From contig CM055821.1 in assembly GCA_029582265.1 (NCBI GenBank), positions 43,591,694-43,655,693 of the forward strand: DNA of 64,000 bases, read 5' to 3'. The position numbers were made by a program, and so were the translations under genes. Shown in pieces: positions 1 to 10,950 of the stretch (positions within the stretch are counted from its first letter, which is position 1; each line of letters starts with the position of its first letter). The notes under the pieces are model-generated. The model did no database searches. It saw nothing but the letters and a program-made list of their open reading frames with translations, and was not told where the DNA came from. Source of the stretch: Zoroaster sp. YZ-2022 (taxonomy: Eukaryota > Echinodermata > Asteroidea > Forcipulatida > Zoroasteridae).

Positions 1-110
1 CCACCCTGAGGATTTCAAGAAAGTTACCATCCTCACTTCGTCTTCGAGCTGACACGCGTTTACTACCACCCGCCGGAAGCAGATCTACAAGGTTTCGCGA
101 CTTCAACAAC

Positions 111-380
111 TGGATACGGGATCTTCTACATCCCTATTCCCCCGCGCGTTCACTCGGTCTAAGGGATCTCCTATATCCCCACGACCCTCCGACTCGAAGT
201 CCTGGAGATCTCCTATATCTCACTCCAACCGCGTTTCTAGGAGACTGGATACGGGATCTCCTATATCCCTATTCCCCCGCGCGTTCACTCGGTCTAAGGA
301 TCTCCCGTATCCCCACGACCTTCCGACTCGGAGTCTTGGAAATCTTCTATATCTCACTCCAACTGCCAACCGCGTTTCTA
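111..380 (+). repeat. Tandem duplication (unit about 135 bp) upstream of Penelope-like ORF
   Basis: Two units of about 135 bp start with TGGATACGGGATC at 111 and 247. Each carries several GGATCTCCTATATCCC-like words and the segment CCGCGCGTTCACTCGG. The same words recur after the ORF near 2350-2410. Penelope-like elements often carry directly repeated ends (pLTRs), so this is probably the 5' repeat of the element at 520-2340. The pairing is inferred from position and shared words. Confidence 0.6.
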
Positions 381-519
381 GCAAACCTACGGGATCATCT
401 ACATCCCTAAGGCAACCTCCACACCTCCATTCACAGGTCGCGTTCCGCAAACACACCGTCGTCAACCTTAGCCAACGCACCCTCACCCCTACCAAAACAT
501 CAGTATACTGTCACTGGGT

Positions 520-2340
520 ATGAATTTCGCCCTCACGCCCAAATCCATCCCAACAGAAGAAATCATCCAGTCAGTGGAACCAGCCCTACGACGACTCAAC
601 AAAACAGAAGCGGACTATGTCCGGATACAGATGAGTGATGTGTTACGTAGAGCCAAGCCAGCTAAGCCCAACCTCTCCAAGGGAGAGCTTTCTGCTCTAC
701 ATGACACCAGATGGGACAGCTCTATCCACATCCTCACCGTGAATAAAGGCAACGCTACAGTCATCATGGACCGATCGCAATACACTGACAAGGTAAGTGA
801 CATTCTATTATCTGGTTCATACCGCCCCCTCAAGAAGAACCCCATCCCATCCATAGAGAAAAGAGTTGCCAGCAAACTCCTAGCCCTCCACCGTGCCGGT
901 GCCCTCACCATCCAACTCTACTGACACCTCAGACCCTCCAGCTCATCCAGGTTCTTTGGCCAGCCGAAGATCCACAAACCCGATGCTCCTCTCCGCCCTA
1001 TCATCGCCTCCAGAGGTTCACCCACATACAACACAGCCCGGCATCTAGCTAAGATCCTCCGACCCTTGGTGGGTCTCACTCAGCACCATGTGTCCAACTC
1101 CAGTCAGTTCGTTGAGATCACCTGAGGTCTCACCCTACAACCCAGCGACATCTTGGTTAGTTTTGATGTTGTCTCCCTTTTCACCAATGTCCCAACTGAA
1201 GAGACATGCCTCCTGGTGAAGGACAGACTCGAACAAGATCTTTCCCTTGATGACCGCACATCACTCACCCCTGACCAAATTCATGATCTGCTACTAACAT
1301 GTGTCTCTCCAAGTTGTTTCCAATTTCAGGGCAAGTTCTACGAGCAGACAGTTGGAACCTCCATGGGATCTCCTCTATCCCCGGTCCTTGCTGACATTTT
1401 CATGAAAGAGTTTAAAAACTCTTCCCTCAACACCGCCGACCTTCAACCGAACCTGTGGCTCTGCTACGTGGATGACACCTTTGTGGTTTGGCCACATGGC
1501 AGTGACACACTCCAGGACTTTCTACAACACCTCAACGAGCAACATCCTAGCATCAAGTTCACCATGGAAACAGAGGAAGATGGCAACATCGCGTTCCTCG
1601 AAGTTGGCATTTCCAGGAACCCAGACGGCTCCCTACACCACAACGTTTACAGAAAGCCCACCCACACAGACCGTTACCTCAAGCAGCGCTCCTTCCATCA
1701 CCCTAGCATCAAGTCATCGGTCAACCGTACCCTCGTACAACGCGCCTACAACCTATGTGACAAGGACAGTCTACCCAAGGAACTACGGCACATCAGGACT
1801 ACCGTCCAGTGCAACGGTTACAATCCCAGCAAGATCAGCACATCGAAGCCGGTTTCAAACCCCGAACGCAAGTTAAGTAATCTAACCCTTTCTACTTGTC
1901 TCCCATATCTAGGTTCAATGTCACATAAACTCCAACACATCTTCCGACAAGCAGGCATCCAAGTGTACCACTCAGCCCCCAGCAAACTCCATGGACTTCT
2001 ACACACTCACAAGGATAAACCGGATCCCAACAGAGCAGGAGTCTACCGCATCCCCTGTGAGTGTGGAAAGGTCTACATCAGCGAAACAGGGCGGAATCTC
2101 CCCATCAGACTGAAAGAACACCGAGCACACGGCCACAGAGGAGATTTTGAGAAGTCAGCCATCGTCAAGCACTCACACATCAAGGACCACCAAATCGACT
2201 GACAGGCAGCTTAACTCATCACACCCATCGACACATGGCACCCCAGATGCATCAGAGAGGCCATCGAGATTGTTAAACACGACACTGTGCCACAGGACAT
2301 CGGCTTCTACATGTATATCAGCGATATTTGGCGACCACTA
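520..2340 (+). pseudogene. Penelope-like retroelement, reverse transcriptase plus GIY-YIG endonuclease, inactivated
   Basis: One reading frame runs from the ATG at 520 but is broken by in-frame stops at 922, 1123, 2200 and 2212. The N-terminal part (ILTVNKGNATVIMDRSQY) is typical of Penelope-like elements. After the first stop comes the fingers motif FGQPKIHKPDAPLRPI. The palm motifs follow in order: DVVSLFTNVP (A), GTSMGSPLSPVLADIF (B), YVDDTF (C) and FLEVGISR (D). At the end a GIY-YIG endonuclease reads GVYRIPCECGKVYISETGR with RLKEHR. A Penelope-like element uses this protein to nick DNA and copy its RNA at the nick. Four stops make this copy dead. It lies on the strand opposite to the host methyltransferase gene, in the intron downstream of exon 3. 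Confidence 0.92.
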
Positions 2341-2611
2341 CTACAGACTGAAGGATCTTCTATATCCAAAGTCCACAACCCAACCCAGACTGAGAGATCT
2401 CCTATATCCTAAGTTAAACACCCTCCTTCCCCCCGTGCTTGTCAACAACTGATTCGGTTCAGTGAGCACACACTCCTTCCCCAAACTCCTAGGATCCTAG
2501 TCTCAACAGTTCCCGCCTGCACGCCTCAACGAACTAATCCTCCAGCATCCTGTCATCGCGTAATCCTCCAGCAGCCTGCTTAAGCAGCAGCATTCCCCAG
2601 AGTCCGGCATT

Positions 2612-2652
2612 CTCCTGAGGACGATCAGAGTACACTGATCGAAACGTCGAGT
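2612..2652 (+). ncRNA. Hammerhead-ribozyme-like motif in the Penelope-like 3' end
   Basis: CTGAGGA (2615-2621) fits the hammerhead box CUGANGA. It is followed by a perfect stem, CGATCAG / CTGATCG, with loop AGTACA, and then by GAAACGTC, which fits GAAA plus a GUC cleavage triplet. Hammerheads are known in Penelope-like elements, often with almost no stem III; the palindrome ACGT here could pair between two molecules. The first stem II pair is not ideal, so activity is uncertain. Confidence 0.45.
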
Positions 2653-2667
2653 TGTACATCCAATTCT

Positions 2668-2727
2668 TTTCAGAACTAATTACTACTCAATTGAGAATTT
2701 CACATGGTGTCACCGCAATTAGTCTTA
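2668..2727 (+). repeat. 3' end of Penelope-like element (second copy at 44377-44441)
   Basis: About 60 bp, from TCTTTTCAGAACTAATTACT to CACCGCAATTAGTCTTA, recur almost unchanged at 44377-44441 on the same strand, differing by a short indel near TTGAGA. Here the segment directly follows the ribozyme-like motif, so it is taken as the element's 3' tail. Confidence 0.6.
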
Positions 2728-2729
2728 CT

Positions 2730-3006
2730 AATAGTGGGAAGTTGCTATACAGGTCAAAACCAGTCAACTGCCTGTTTTGACTGTTGACCCAAATGTGCAC
2801 ACAGGGGCATTTTTGACTGGTTTTTACTGTCATTTTGACCACCCTGAACAATACCAGACAATGCTTTTACCAGTCAAAAACGGTTGACTCATTTTGACCT
2901 GGAAATGTACTTAGTACACATAAGGTTTGACAGTGCACTAGATATACCTTGGCAAGTATATCAAAATTTTGACTGGTTTTGACCCTTGCAGTAGTAGGAG
3001 GGTTAA
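2730..3006 (-). mobile_element. piggyBac-like MITE, family A, left end lost
   Basis: The right end is TAGTAGGAGGGTTAA, with TTAA at 3003-3006. The body matches 61267-61574 and, reversed, 6763-7535. The left 27 bp are missing and the Penelope-like tail abuts, so that element probably inserted into or beside this MITE. The interior consists largely of words like TTTTGACTGG and GTCAAAAC. Confidence 0.7.
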
Positions 3007-3036
3007 GCGATGTTGATGTGTCATGTGATAGTGTGA

Positions 3037-3425
3037 TAAGGCTGTGCCAGGTATCTGGATAGCCGACCAAAACTGTCATTACCTGGTACCATTTTTCGGT
3101 TCCAATTACCCATACACGACTTTGACAATTTTGACTGAACATTTAAGCCACACAAATAGAAGTCTCTGATTTTTTTGTTAACATTTTTTGTGTTGGGAAT
3201 GGGGATGCTATGAGTTGTTTTTAATATAGAGACGGGAAAATTATTACAGTAAGTCCACATTTATTATGACTCAATTAAACACAAGAAACTTGTGTTCATA
3301 TTGGTTATTTTATATATTCGGGAGTATTTATGTGTTTTTACAAAATGTTTTCGGGTACCTGGGTATCCGAAGATTTCCAATTTTGGGTATCCGGTTCCCG
3401 AAATAACCGAAATCACACAGCCTTA
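3037..3425. mobile_element. hAT-type MITE with perfect 8-bp target duplication
   Basis: The terminal inverted repeat is TAAGGCTGTG at 3037 and CACAGCCTTA ending at 3425. TAGTGTGA flanks both sides (3029-3036 and 3426-3433). Inside, CCAGGTATCTGGATAG and GGTACCTGGGTATCCG extend the inverted similarity. An 8-bp duplication suits the hAT superfamily. No ORF. Confidence 0.75.
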
Positions 3426-3516
3426 TAGTGTGATATTCGCACTGTGCATGATGAGCTGTTGAGGGCACATGTTGTTAGACCACTGTAGGCGAAAGGGCAG
3501 CGATAGTGCGTTGCGT

Positions 3517-3826
3517 TTAACCCTAACCCTGCCAGACGCAGCACAGTGCATCAGGTGGAAAAGTCTGGTGCACTTTGATGCATTCAGCTGTCAACACCAG
3601 TGCATAAGCAGCCAAGTCTGAGGCTATTGAGAGCTGGTCCCATTGAACAATGCCAGAGTTGTATCCTGCTGCGTTGGGTGACCACAGACTCTGAGGCAGT
3701 TCGGCCTTGAGATTTGTGACCAGATGGATCTTGCTGCACTGGGCAGGCTTGTCGTTTTGACAAATGGTGCACGTTGCTGCGTTTGGCAGGGTTTCTAGCC
3801 AAAATACCCTGGAGGGTTAGGGTTAA
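3517..3826. mobile_element. piggyBac-like MITE, TTAA-CCCTAACCCT ends
   Basis: TTAA at 3517-3520 is followed by CCCTAACCCTGCC. The right end reads GGAGGGTTAGGG with TTAA at 3823-3826. TTAA duplication and CCC-starting ends are the mark of piggyBac. The interior repeats GCTGCGTTTGGCAGGG-like words. It is related to, but diverged from, the element at 4707. Confidence 0.7.
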
Positions 3827-4148
3827 TTGGCGTATTTTGCAGTTGGAATATCTCCAGTGATCATTGGCTGGTAGAAGTACACACGCGCTTAGTGCCATAA
3901 CATACGCGCATAAAGTGTACGCACAACGCTCAATTAATTGATGCCTTAGTGGCTATCATCAAGACACTGGGTGCAAATTCACCGCTTGAGGGCTACGATG
4001 TACACAGAGCGAATATCACATATTGTGACCAAAATGTATCACCTTCCGTTCTTTTACCGACAGGTGAATCAGGTGGATGAAATAATGTGCAGTAACTATC
4101 ATAAACTCATACATGTATTGTTATTTGTTCCTGATGAGGCACACTTAC

Positions 4149-4355
4149 TTTGGGAGTAAATTCTTCAAGCCAAGTGCAGGGTGTAGTAAGCATAAGGATA
4201 CCACCGGGTGCTACAAGACTCGGTAAGCGATTCAGGAAATCATAGGGATTTGATAATCGGCACGTCAGATTGGAACCGACAACACAGCCAAACTGACCTA
4301 GATCCAAGGGCAGATTGCAGGCATCTCCTTGCTGAAACTGACATCTGCTGCGATC
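4149..4355 (-). CDS. OvoA-type methyltransferase domain protein, exon 3
   Basis: This exon holds the second half of a class I S-adenosylmethionine methyltransferase fold: QGDACNLPLDLGQF (motif III region), then LPSLVAPGGILMLTTP and WLEEFTPK. These motifs are characteristic of the C-terminal methyltransferase domain of OvoA, which in full-length OvoA methylates 4-mercaptohistidine to ovothiol. The acceptor is a C-rich tract ending CATCAAG before 4355; the donor is GTAAGT at 4148-4143. The exon is 69 codons, phase 0 at both ends, and joins exon 2 in frame. The conserved segment that follows WLEEFTPK in the family was not found to the left, so the last exon is probably outside the window. Confidence 0.85.
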
Positions 4356-4706
4356 CTTGATGGAGGGGGGGGGGGAGAGAATGAGTAACACTGGATATTA
4401 AGTTAATGAAAATGTGAACAAAATCAGAACTTTTAAAGTTGATGATAGTATCAAGCAGCCCTTGAAATGTATATGTCTGTAGGGGCTATCATTCTAGGAT
4501 GATATAATTGTAATAACTTCAAAATATTATTTTGACTTCTGTAGATGGAAATTTCTTGTTGGAATGAATACAAAAATCTGAATTAATTTTTAACTATTTT
4601 CTTGTTAACGACACAATGAAACTTTCACAGATTAGTTTTTACACATATCCATTGATTCTAATTAAGTATGGATGCATTTACAGACATTTTACCAAAGTAT
4701 ACTGTC

Positions 4707-5366
4707 TTAACCCTAACTCTGCTAAATGCAACAGAATGCACCAATGGTAAAAACCTGTTGCAAATTGTTGCATTTAGCAGGCAAGTCATGTCTCCTGGTC
4801 TGATGCAATCTGTTGCATTTAGCAGGCTTGGTGTTTGGTATACAACCTGGATTCTGTTGCATTTAGCAGGGTTCGAGAAAAATTGTTCAGTTGTATTTTG
4901 TTACATTTGGAATTGCAACATTGGGCTCGCAATATAGAATATTGTCATCTACCCACCAGTAAATTATTGGAAAAACAAAGGAAAAAGAAAAAACGAAAAA
5001 TAAGAGAAAAGAAACAGAAAAGTAAATCAAAGGATACAAAAGAAGAGAAGAGAAAAGAAATTAAAAAGTGATTCTGGAAAAACACCAGTCAAAGAAAAAA
5101 AAAAGAAGAAAAAAAACCAAAGTAAATCAAAGGAAACAAAAGAAGAGAAGAGAAAAGAAAAGAAATGAAAAAGTGATTCTGCAATATGTTGCATTTAACA
5201 GGGTAGTCCACTTGGTACCAAGGCTAGTGCATATGAGTTCCCTGCACAATGCAACAGAATGCACTGTTGCATGTTGTTGCATTTAGCAGGGTTCTCATTT
5301 CAGCTGTGTGCATTCTGTTGCATTTGGCAGGGTGCTTAGAGAATACCTCATGGGGGTTAGGGTTAT
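4707..5366. mobile_element. piggyBac-like MITE, family B, complete copy
   Basis: It starts TTAA-CCCTAACTCTGC at 4707 and ends GGGGGTTAGGG-TTAT at 5366. The body carries at least seven copies, some inverted, of a word close to CTGTTGCATTTAGCAGG, and a central A/G-rich stretch (about 4970-5175) that contains its own direct duplication. A second copy lies at 7820 and is split, with its end at 44708-44754. Short ORFs here are by-products of the repeats. Confidence 0.75.
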
Positions 5367-5413
5367 ACAAGTGTTTTAAAAACAGGTTTTAAAAATATAC
5401 TGATTGAACGTAC

Positions 5414-5629
5414 AATCGCTGGATCAACTGAGGCTTTTAGTTGCGTTGTCAAATCTCCTTCATCTTTCACTGAATAATCCAGAGAACTTTGGTCTCTCAA
5501 TGCACAGCAAGTATCCACAAAAGCTTGGCTGAAGTCTATCCCTAGCACCTGCTCAAAGTCACGGCCAAGCTCAAATGCAGTCCGTCCTACTGCACAGCCT
5601 ATATCCAGGGCTCTGCTTGGTACCTTTGT
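5414..5629 (-). CDS. OvoA-type methyltransferase domain protein, exon 2
   Basis: The exon encodes RALDIGCAVGRTAFELGRDF (motif I, the cofactor-binding glycine loop), VLGIDFSQAFVDTC (motif II with the acidic residue that normally binds the ribose hydroxyls) and DEGDLTTQLKASVDPAI. The acceptor is TTTTAATAG before 5629; the donor is GTACGT after 5414. It is 72 codons with phase 0 at both ends, so exon 2 joins exon 3 as ...DPAI-DRSRCQF.... Motif order and wording match the OvoA C-terminal domain closely. Intron 2 (5413-4356) contains the family B MITE. Confidence 0.88.
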
Positions 5630-6134
5630 CTATTAAAACAAACAAAATATGAATTGTTACTTATCAAAGCTTCATGTATTGTACACAAAATTGTAAATAA
5701 CTCACTCAAATTTAACCCCTGCTCAATGCAACAAGATGTAAAAAGTTGTTGCATCTTGTTTGTTCCTCAGCACAGAACAAAATAACCACCAGATAGATAA
5801 TAATTCTAAAAATGTTGTAATCGGTTTATTACCAATACCTTCCCTAAAGCAAAATAATCAGTACACCACAGGACAAGGGAAACAACAGCTGTGGCAGTCT
5901 GCATCTGATTGGTGGCTAAACTAAATTATGAAATTTGGTAAAATAGAGGATATCTGTGTAGCTTGTCTGTATCAAAATACAACTAACAACTTTTGAAAGC
6001 ATTTTGTAAAGTAAAAACAACAGCAGAAAACTCACTTCAAAAGTGCTGACTCGGCACTTTAAGTTTTGGTATGATTCAGCACTTTATGGTCGAATACAAA
6101 ATAACATTTTTTTTTTAGATGGGTAAACATTTCA
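5630..6134. other. Start of intron 1 side: no gene seen
   Basis: AT-rich intron sequence. At 5711-5760 TTTAACCCCTGCTCAATGC followed by AAAAGTTGTTGCATCTTG looks like a worn fragment of a family B MITE end. Nothing else is recognised. Confidence 0.5.
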
Positions 6135-6464
6135 TTATCCCTCCTACTGTTTGTCCATTTGAAACCATTCAAAATTTCCACTTTCAAAAATGCCCATCGG
6201 TTTTGTACACACATGGTAATACCATTTGAACAGTGTTGGTAGCAAGCTTTACTACCATTCAAATCCATTCAAATGCATAGAGGGTCCATTGATTCACTAC
6301 TCAGAAGTATCCAAAGAAGGTTTTGTATTAGCTGACCTACCATTCAAAACCATCTGGGGGAATCAATACTGTACAGTTATTTCACCATTCAAAACCACAA
6401 AAGCGAATGGTTTCAAATGGTGCATCAACTTGTATGAAAAAGGTACCAAAAGTAGGAGGGTTAT
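6135..6464. mobile_element. piggyBac-like MITE, family C (CCATTCAAA word)
   Basis: It begins TTAT-CCCTCCTACTG and ends AGTAGGAGGG-TTAT, so the outer 10 bp are shared with family A but the inside differs. The interior is filled with CCATTCAAAACC-like words in both orientations (about eight). Confidence 0.65.
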
Positions 6465-6762
6465 ATTATATATATGTGAGCTGCCTTAGAATATATGATC
6501 CTAAGGTGCCTATGTAATTACGTTTGGTTTATGGAAATCCCATTAAGTTTATGTCAAAATTATGATACAAATTCAATATGACTGCCCATCCTCCTATTCA
6601 TGACATAGGCCTACAGTTGTAAAACATGTACTACTTTCTCAGACTTCATACTTAGATGATATTACCAGAACATTAATTTAAGATTTTTTTAAGACACAAA
6701 GAAGTGGATATTGCTGATAGTGATACTGATAGTGGTAACACAAAATAGTTTTTGTTAATCAA

Positions 6763-7535
6763 TTAACCCTCCTACTACAACAAAAGTACAAGGGTCAAAA
6801 TCAGTCAAAATGTTGATATACTTGCCAAGGTATATCTAGTGCACTTAAAAGTCAAACACCGTCAAACCTTATGTGTAGTAAAGTACATTTACAGGTCAAA
6901 ATGCGTCGACCGTTTTTGACTGGTAAAAGCATTGTCTGGTATTATTCAGGGTGGTCAAAATGACGGTAAAGACCAGTCAAAAATGCCCGTGTGCACATTT
7001 GGGTCAACAGTCAAAACAAGCAGTTGACTGATTTTGACCTCTAGGATAGAATGTCGTATCCCACCGCCACTTTTTCTCATTCAATATAACCAATAATGTA
7101 ATCTTACCTACCCAGTAAGGTGGAGAACATATGGATGATGATGGACATATACTTCAAATTATTCCAGGATATTTATTTCATGAAAAATCAGGCATTTTTG
7201 GTGTACGATGACTTCCTCAGTCATGTCCGTCTGATCTTGTCAACTCCCCCATTAGTGACCAATACAGTCATTGTACATGCGCAGTGGCAACTATAATAGG
7301 ATTCTTCTATTTTCTGAAGGGGAGGATTTTTAGAAGGGAAATAAAGTCCGAAAACCATCATAAAAGTGGATTTTAAAGATAGTTTTCGCTTTCTGTACCC
7401 CCAAAAATCGATAGAATAGTGGTTGCAAAAAAATTCCCCCAAAACCCTTAAAAAGTGGCGGTTGGATACAACATTCTTTCCGGCCTCTATAGCTTCCCAC
7501 TTCCCACTAAAGTGCAGCTATAGTAGGAGGGTTAA
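6763..7535. mobile_element. piggyBac-like MITE, family A, with a nested hAT-type MITE
   Basis: TTAA-CCCTCCTACTA at 6763 and TAGTAGGAGGG-TTAA ending at 7535. In reverse orientation it matches 61267-61574 over 6763-7043 and 7482-7535. The 438-bp element at 7044-7481 interrupts it. Confidence 0.75.
7044..7481. mobile_element. hAT-type MITE, family D, copy 1
   Basis: The terminal inverted repeat is GGATAGAATGTCGTATCC / GGATACAACATTCTTTCC, extending into CACTTTTT / AAAAAGTG. Flanks GACCTCTA and GGCCTCTA agree at 7 of 8 positions. The same element, about 85-90% alike by eye, is at 28866-29298. Confidence 0.75.
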
Positions 7536-7819
7536 TTGAAAGAATGTCGAACCCAACTGCCACTTGTACACAATGTAGCTATAACACCCTATTTTAAAAA
7601 TATTTTCCAAATATGTCAAGTTACATCAAATTGAAGCTCTAAGCTGAGAGAAGATCAACGGTGCAATTTGTTTTTGAATATCTCTTTCGGTTCTTGAGAT
7701 ATGACCTTTTAAAATTTGTAAAATTTTGTGTGCCGCTAATTTGATCATCAAAGCATTTATGGTACCTCATTTCACAAAAATTACACAAAAATGTTACGTT
7801 ATACATTAAACTGAAGCTA

Positions 7820-8437
7820 TTAACCCTAACCCTGCTAAATGCAACAGAATGCACCAATGGTAAAAACCTGTTGCAAATTGTTGCATTTAGCAGGCAAGTC
7901 ATGTCTCCTGGTCTGATGCAATCTGTTGCATTTGGCAGGCTTGGTGTTTGGTATACAACCTGGATTCTGTTGCATTTAGCAGGGTTTGAGAAAAATTGTT
8001 CAGTTGTCATTTGGAATTGCAACATTGGGCTCACAATAAAGAATATTGTCATCTACTCACCAGTAAATTATTGGAAAAACAAAGGAAAAAGAAAAAAAGA
8101 AAAATAAGAGAAAAGAAACAGAAAAGTAAATTAAAGGATACAAAAGAAGAGAAGAGAAAAGAAATTAAAAAGTGATTCTGGAAAAACACCAGTCAAAGAA
8201 AAAGAAAAAGAAAAAGAAAAAAAAACAGTAAATCAAAGGAAACAAAAGAAGAGAAGAGAAGAGAAAAGAAAAGAAATGAAAAAGTGATTCTGCAATCTGT
8301 TGCATTTAGCAGGGTAGGCACTTGGTACCAAGGCTAGTGCATATGAGTTCCCTGCACAATGCAACAGAATGCACTGTTGCATGTTGTTGCATTTAGCAGG
8401 GTTCTCATTTCAGCTGTGTGCATCCTGTTGCATTTGA
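7820..8437 (+). mobile_element. Family B piggyBac-like MITE, left 94% (rest at 44708-44754)
   Basis: TTAACCCTAACCCTGC at 7820 starts a copy collinear with 4707-5327. It stops at GCATTTGA (8430-8437), exactly where CAGGGCTCTCAAA begins. The missing end resumes 36 kb away with the same 8 bases (GCATTTGG). Thus a large insertion cut this MITE. Confidence 0.8.
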
Positions 8438-8515
8438 CAGGGCTCTCAAAAGTAGCCGGTCACCGGCGGCAAATCGCCGCCTGCGGCAAGTTTTGCCGCC
8501 GGCTACTTTTCACCG

Positions 8516-9376
8516 GATGACCAAAAATATTTTTGAACTTCTGTGAACTTCTCTGCAAAAAACTGATTCGCACGCGGTGCGATACGAAGTTTTATTTACC
8601 TGAAATCACGTCAAAACTAGTAAGTTTTCTCAGCGACACGGCCGCAGCCATTACGTATACGCTCCCTTGCGCTTTGTGTAATATCCTGATTGGTTAACAA
8701 TGTTTCCCGTACTGTGATTCCATACACTTTTGTCAAACTGTTTGGGATACATTGTATCCATTCATTATTAAAGACTCAAATAGACCGGCTGCGGCACGCA
8801 TGCTACAAACAAGTATCAAACTAGCTGCTCAGGATGGAATGTTTGCCTATTGTTCACAGTAATTGGATTAGTGGGACCTTAAATGCTGCTTTATATCTGC
8901 ACTGGAGTGTGCACCACGATGTGTAAAAAAAAAAAAGATTTTATTTATAGGGATGTCCACATTAATTGTTGTCCTAATAAAAAAGTGATGTTGAAATTGG
9001 TTTTGTTGTGTAATTATTTTGATGTGTCACCGACCATCCCTCAACATATCGCCAACATTTACATTTATTTACCCACCGATACCAAGCTTTCTTGTTTATT
9101 ACATAAATTTGCCGACAAGGTGACAGTTTGTTTCAAAAGAAATACATAAAAAGGGAGGTGTTAAGTCGGTCATTGTCGAGTTCTGTAATGATCATGTCAT
9201 TGGTGGCTGTCAATTTCCGATCGGTTCAGTCGCAAGGATCGGCAAGAAATATCTTGATATTCCGGCAACGTCAGTGCCGTACAAACGCGGTTTTCCGCAC
9301 CGCGGGAAATGTCGTCACGGCAAAGCGGAGCCGCTTACGGCCTGATAACATGAACATGTTGGTATTCCTGGCAATG
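8516..9376. other. Left arm of the hAT-type insertion, no gene
   Basis: Sequence between the hAT-like end and the inner element. It contains short ORFs only and no recognised domain. Confidence 0.4.
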
Positions 9377-9388
9377 ACCCAGCAAACA

Positions 9389-10660
9389 ATACGGAACTGG
9401 GCCATAACTGGCCCAGTACCGATTTTACAGTACTGCAGCAATGGGCCGGTGCCGGCGCCGGCAAACGGAACTGGCCCAGTTCTGGCTTGCACAGAGGCTT
9501 GGAACTGGCCCAGTTCATGTAGCCCTTACTCATCCGGTACCAAACCAGAACTGGCCCAGTACCGTGCCGACACAAAATGCCCTAACCAAAACAGTACGAA
9601 ACCGGTAATGGCCCAGTACTGGGCCAATACAGATTCCATTACTTGGCCAGTACTGGCCCAGTACAGGGGCAATTGTGATGCCATTACTCGCCCAGCGCCG
9701 GTAAATTGGCACTGGGCCAGTGCCGGCAAATGGAACTGGCCCAGTTCTGGCTTGCACAGAGGCTTGGAACTGGCCCAGTTCATGTAGCCCTTACTCATCC
9801 GGTACAAAACCAGAACTGGCCCAGTAACGTGCCGACACAAAATGCCCTAACCAAAACAGTACGAAACCGGTAATGGCCCAGTACTGGGCCAATGCAGATT
9901 CCGTTAATTGGGCATTATTGGCCCATACTGGCCCAGTATTGTGCCGACACAAAATGCCCTAACCAAAACAGTACGAAACCAGTACTGGGCCAGTATATAA
10001 ACACTACCGTACCAGTACTGGCCCAGTACAGGGCCAATGGGGAATACCCTTACTGAAACAGTACAGAACCAGTACTGGCCCAGTACAGAAACATTACCGT
10101 ACCAGTACTGACCCAGTACAGGGCCAATGGGGAATACCCTTATAAAACAGTACAGAACCAGTACTGGCCCAGTAGATAAACACTACCGTACCAGTACTGG
10201 GCTCGATTTCACAAAGCACTAAGATTCATCTTAAGATGAGTTGTTAGTATTACCATAGTGATTTGTATTGTGACATCACACTTTGCTAAGCAATTAAGAT
10301 TGATACACAGTTAAGATCAATCTTAGCTCTTTGTGAAATCGGCCCCTGGCCCAGTACAGGGCCAATGGGGAAAACCCTTACTAAAACAGTACAGAACCAG
10401 TACTGGCCCAGTAGATAAACACTACCGTACCAGTACTGGCCCAGTACAGGGCCAATGGGGAAAATCCTTACTAAAACAGTACATAACCAGTACTGGCCCA
10501 GTAGATAAACACTACCGTACCAGTACTGGCCCAGTACAGGGCCAATGGGGAATACCCTTACTAAAACAGTACAGAACCAGTACTGGCCCAGTACAGAAAC
10601 ATTACTGTATTTCAGTACTGGCCCAGTACAGGGCCAATGGTGGGAAAAAAAACACTTACT
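9389..10660 (+). repeat. Left subterminal array of ACTGGCCCAGTA words
   Basis: Irregular then regular tandem repeats. From about 10010 the unit is near 90 bp, combining CCAGTACTGGCCCAGTACAG, GGCCAATGGGGAATACCC and CTAAAACAGTACAGAACC. An earlier larger duplication runs 9470-9600 and 9730-9860 (CTGGCTTGCACAGAGGCTTG). ORFs here are repeat artefacts. Confidence 0.85.
10201..10346. mobile_element. Short MITE inserted in the left array
   Basis: Ends CGATTTCACAAAG (10203) and CTTTGTGAAATCG (mirror), then CTAAGATT / AATCTTAG. It interrupts an array unit and is flanked by TGG on both sides. A 3-bp duplication would suit a Harbinger-type MITE; the superfamily is uncertain. Confidence 0.65.
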
Positions 10661-10950
10661 AAAACAGCAAAATTACACATGGTTTTAGAAAACATCCTTA
10701 GTGATGATTTAATCCTGAATGAAAGTTCTTCAGTAAATATTATAAAATACAAAATGTAACTCAATACAACATTAAATATAACTTACCCTGAATTAATTAG
10801 GGCCTATGCATTTTACTGTGGGAATTAATGGCCATTGTGATTGACTTATGCTCACCACTAATTACGCTATCATTTTATTGGACAAACTTTTCCTGGTAAC
10901 TAAATGGAGCGTGGCAATAACTTCATGCTATAAGTGGGTCGGTGGGATTT

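Noticed and set aside
220..911. Minus-strand ORFs in the Penelope-like region
   Set aside because: Antisense to the recognised reverse-transcriptase frame or within its repeated 5' end.
3517..3530. Interstitial telomere repeat
   Set aside because: Only two CCCTAA words, placed exactly at TTAA-bounded element ends.
4668..5286. Lysine-rich short ORFs
   Set aside because: They fall in the A/G-rich centre and word repeats of a piggyBac-like MITE.
9128..9840. Open frames up to 219 residues on both strands
   Set aside because: Lie in the ACTGGCCCAGT array; repeat artefact.
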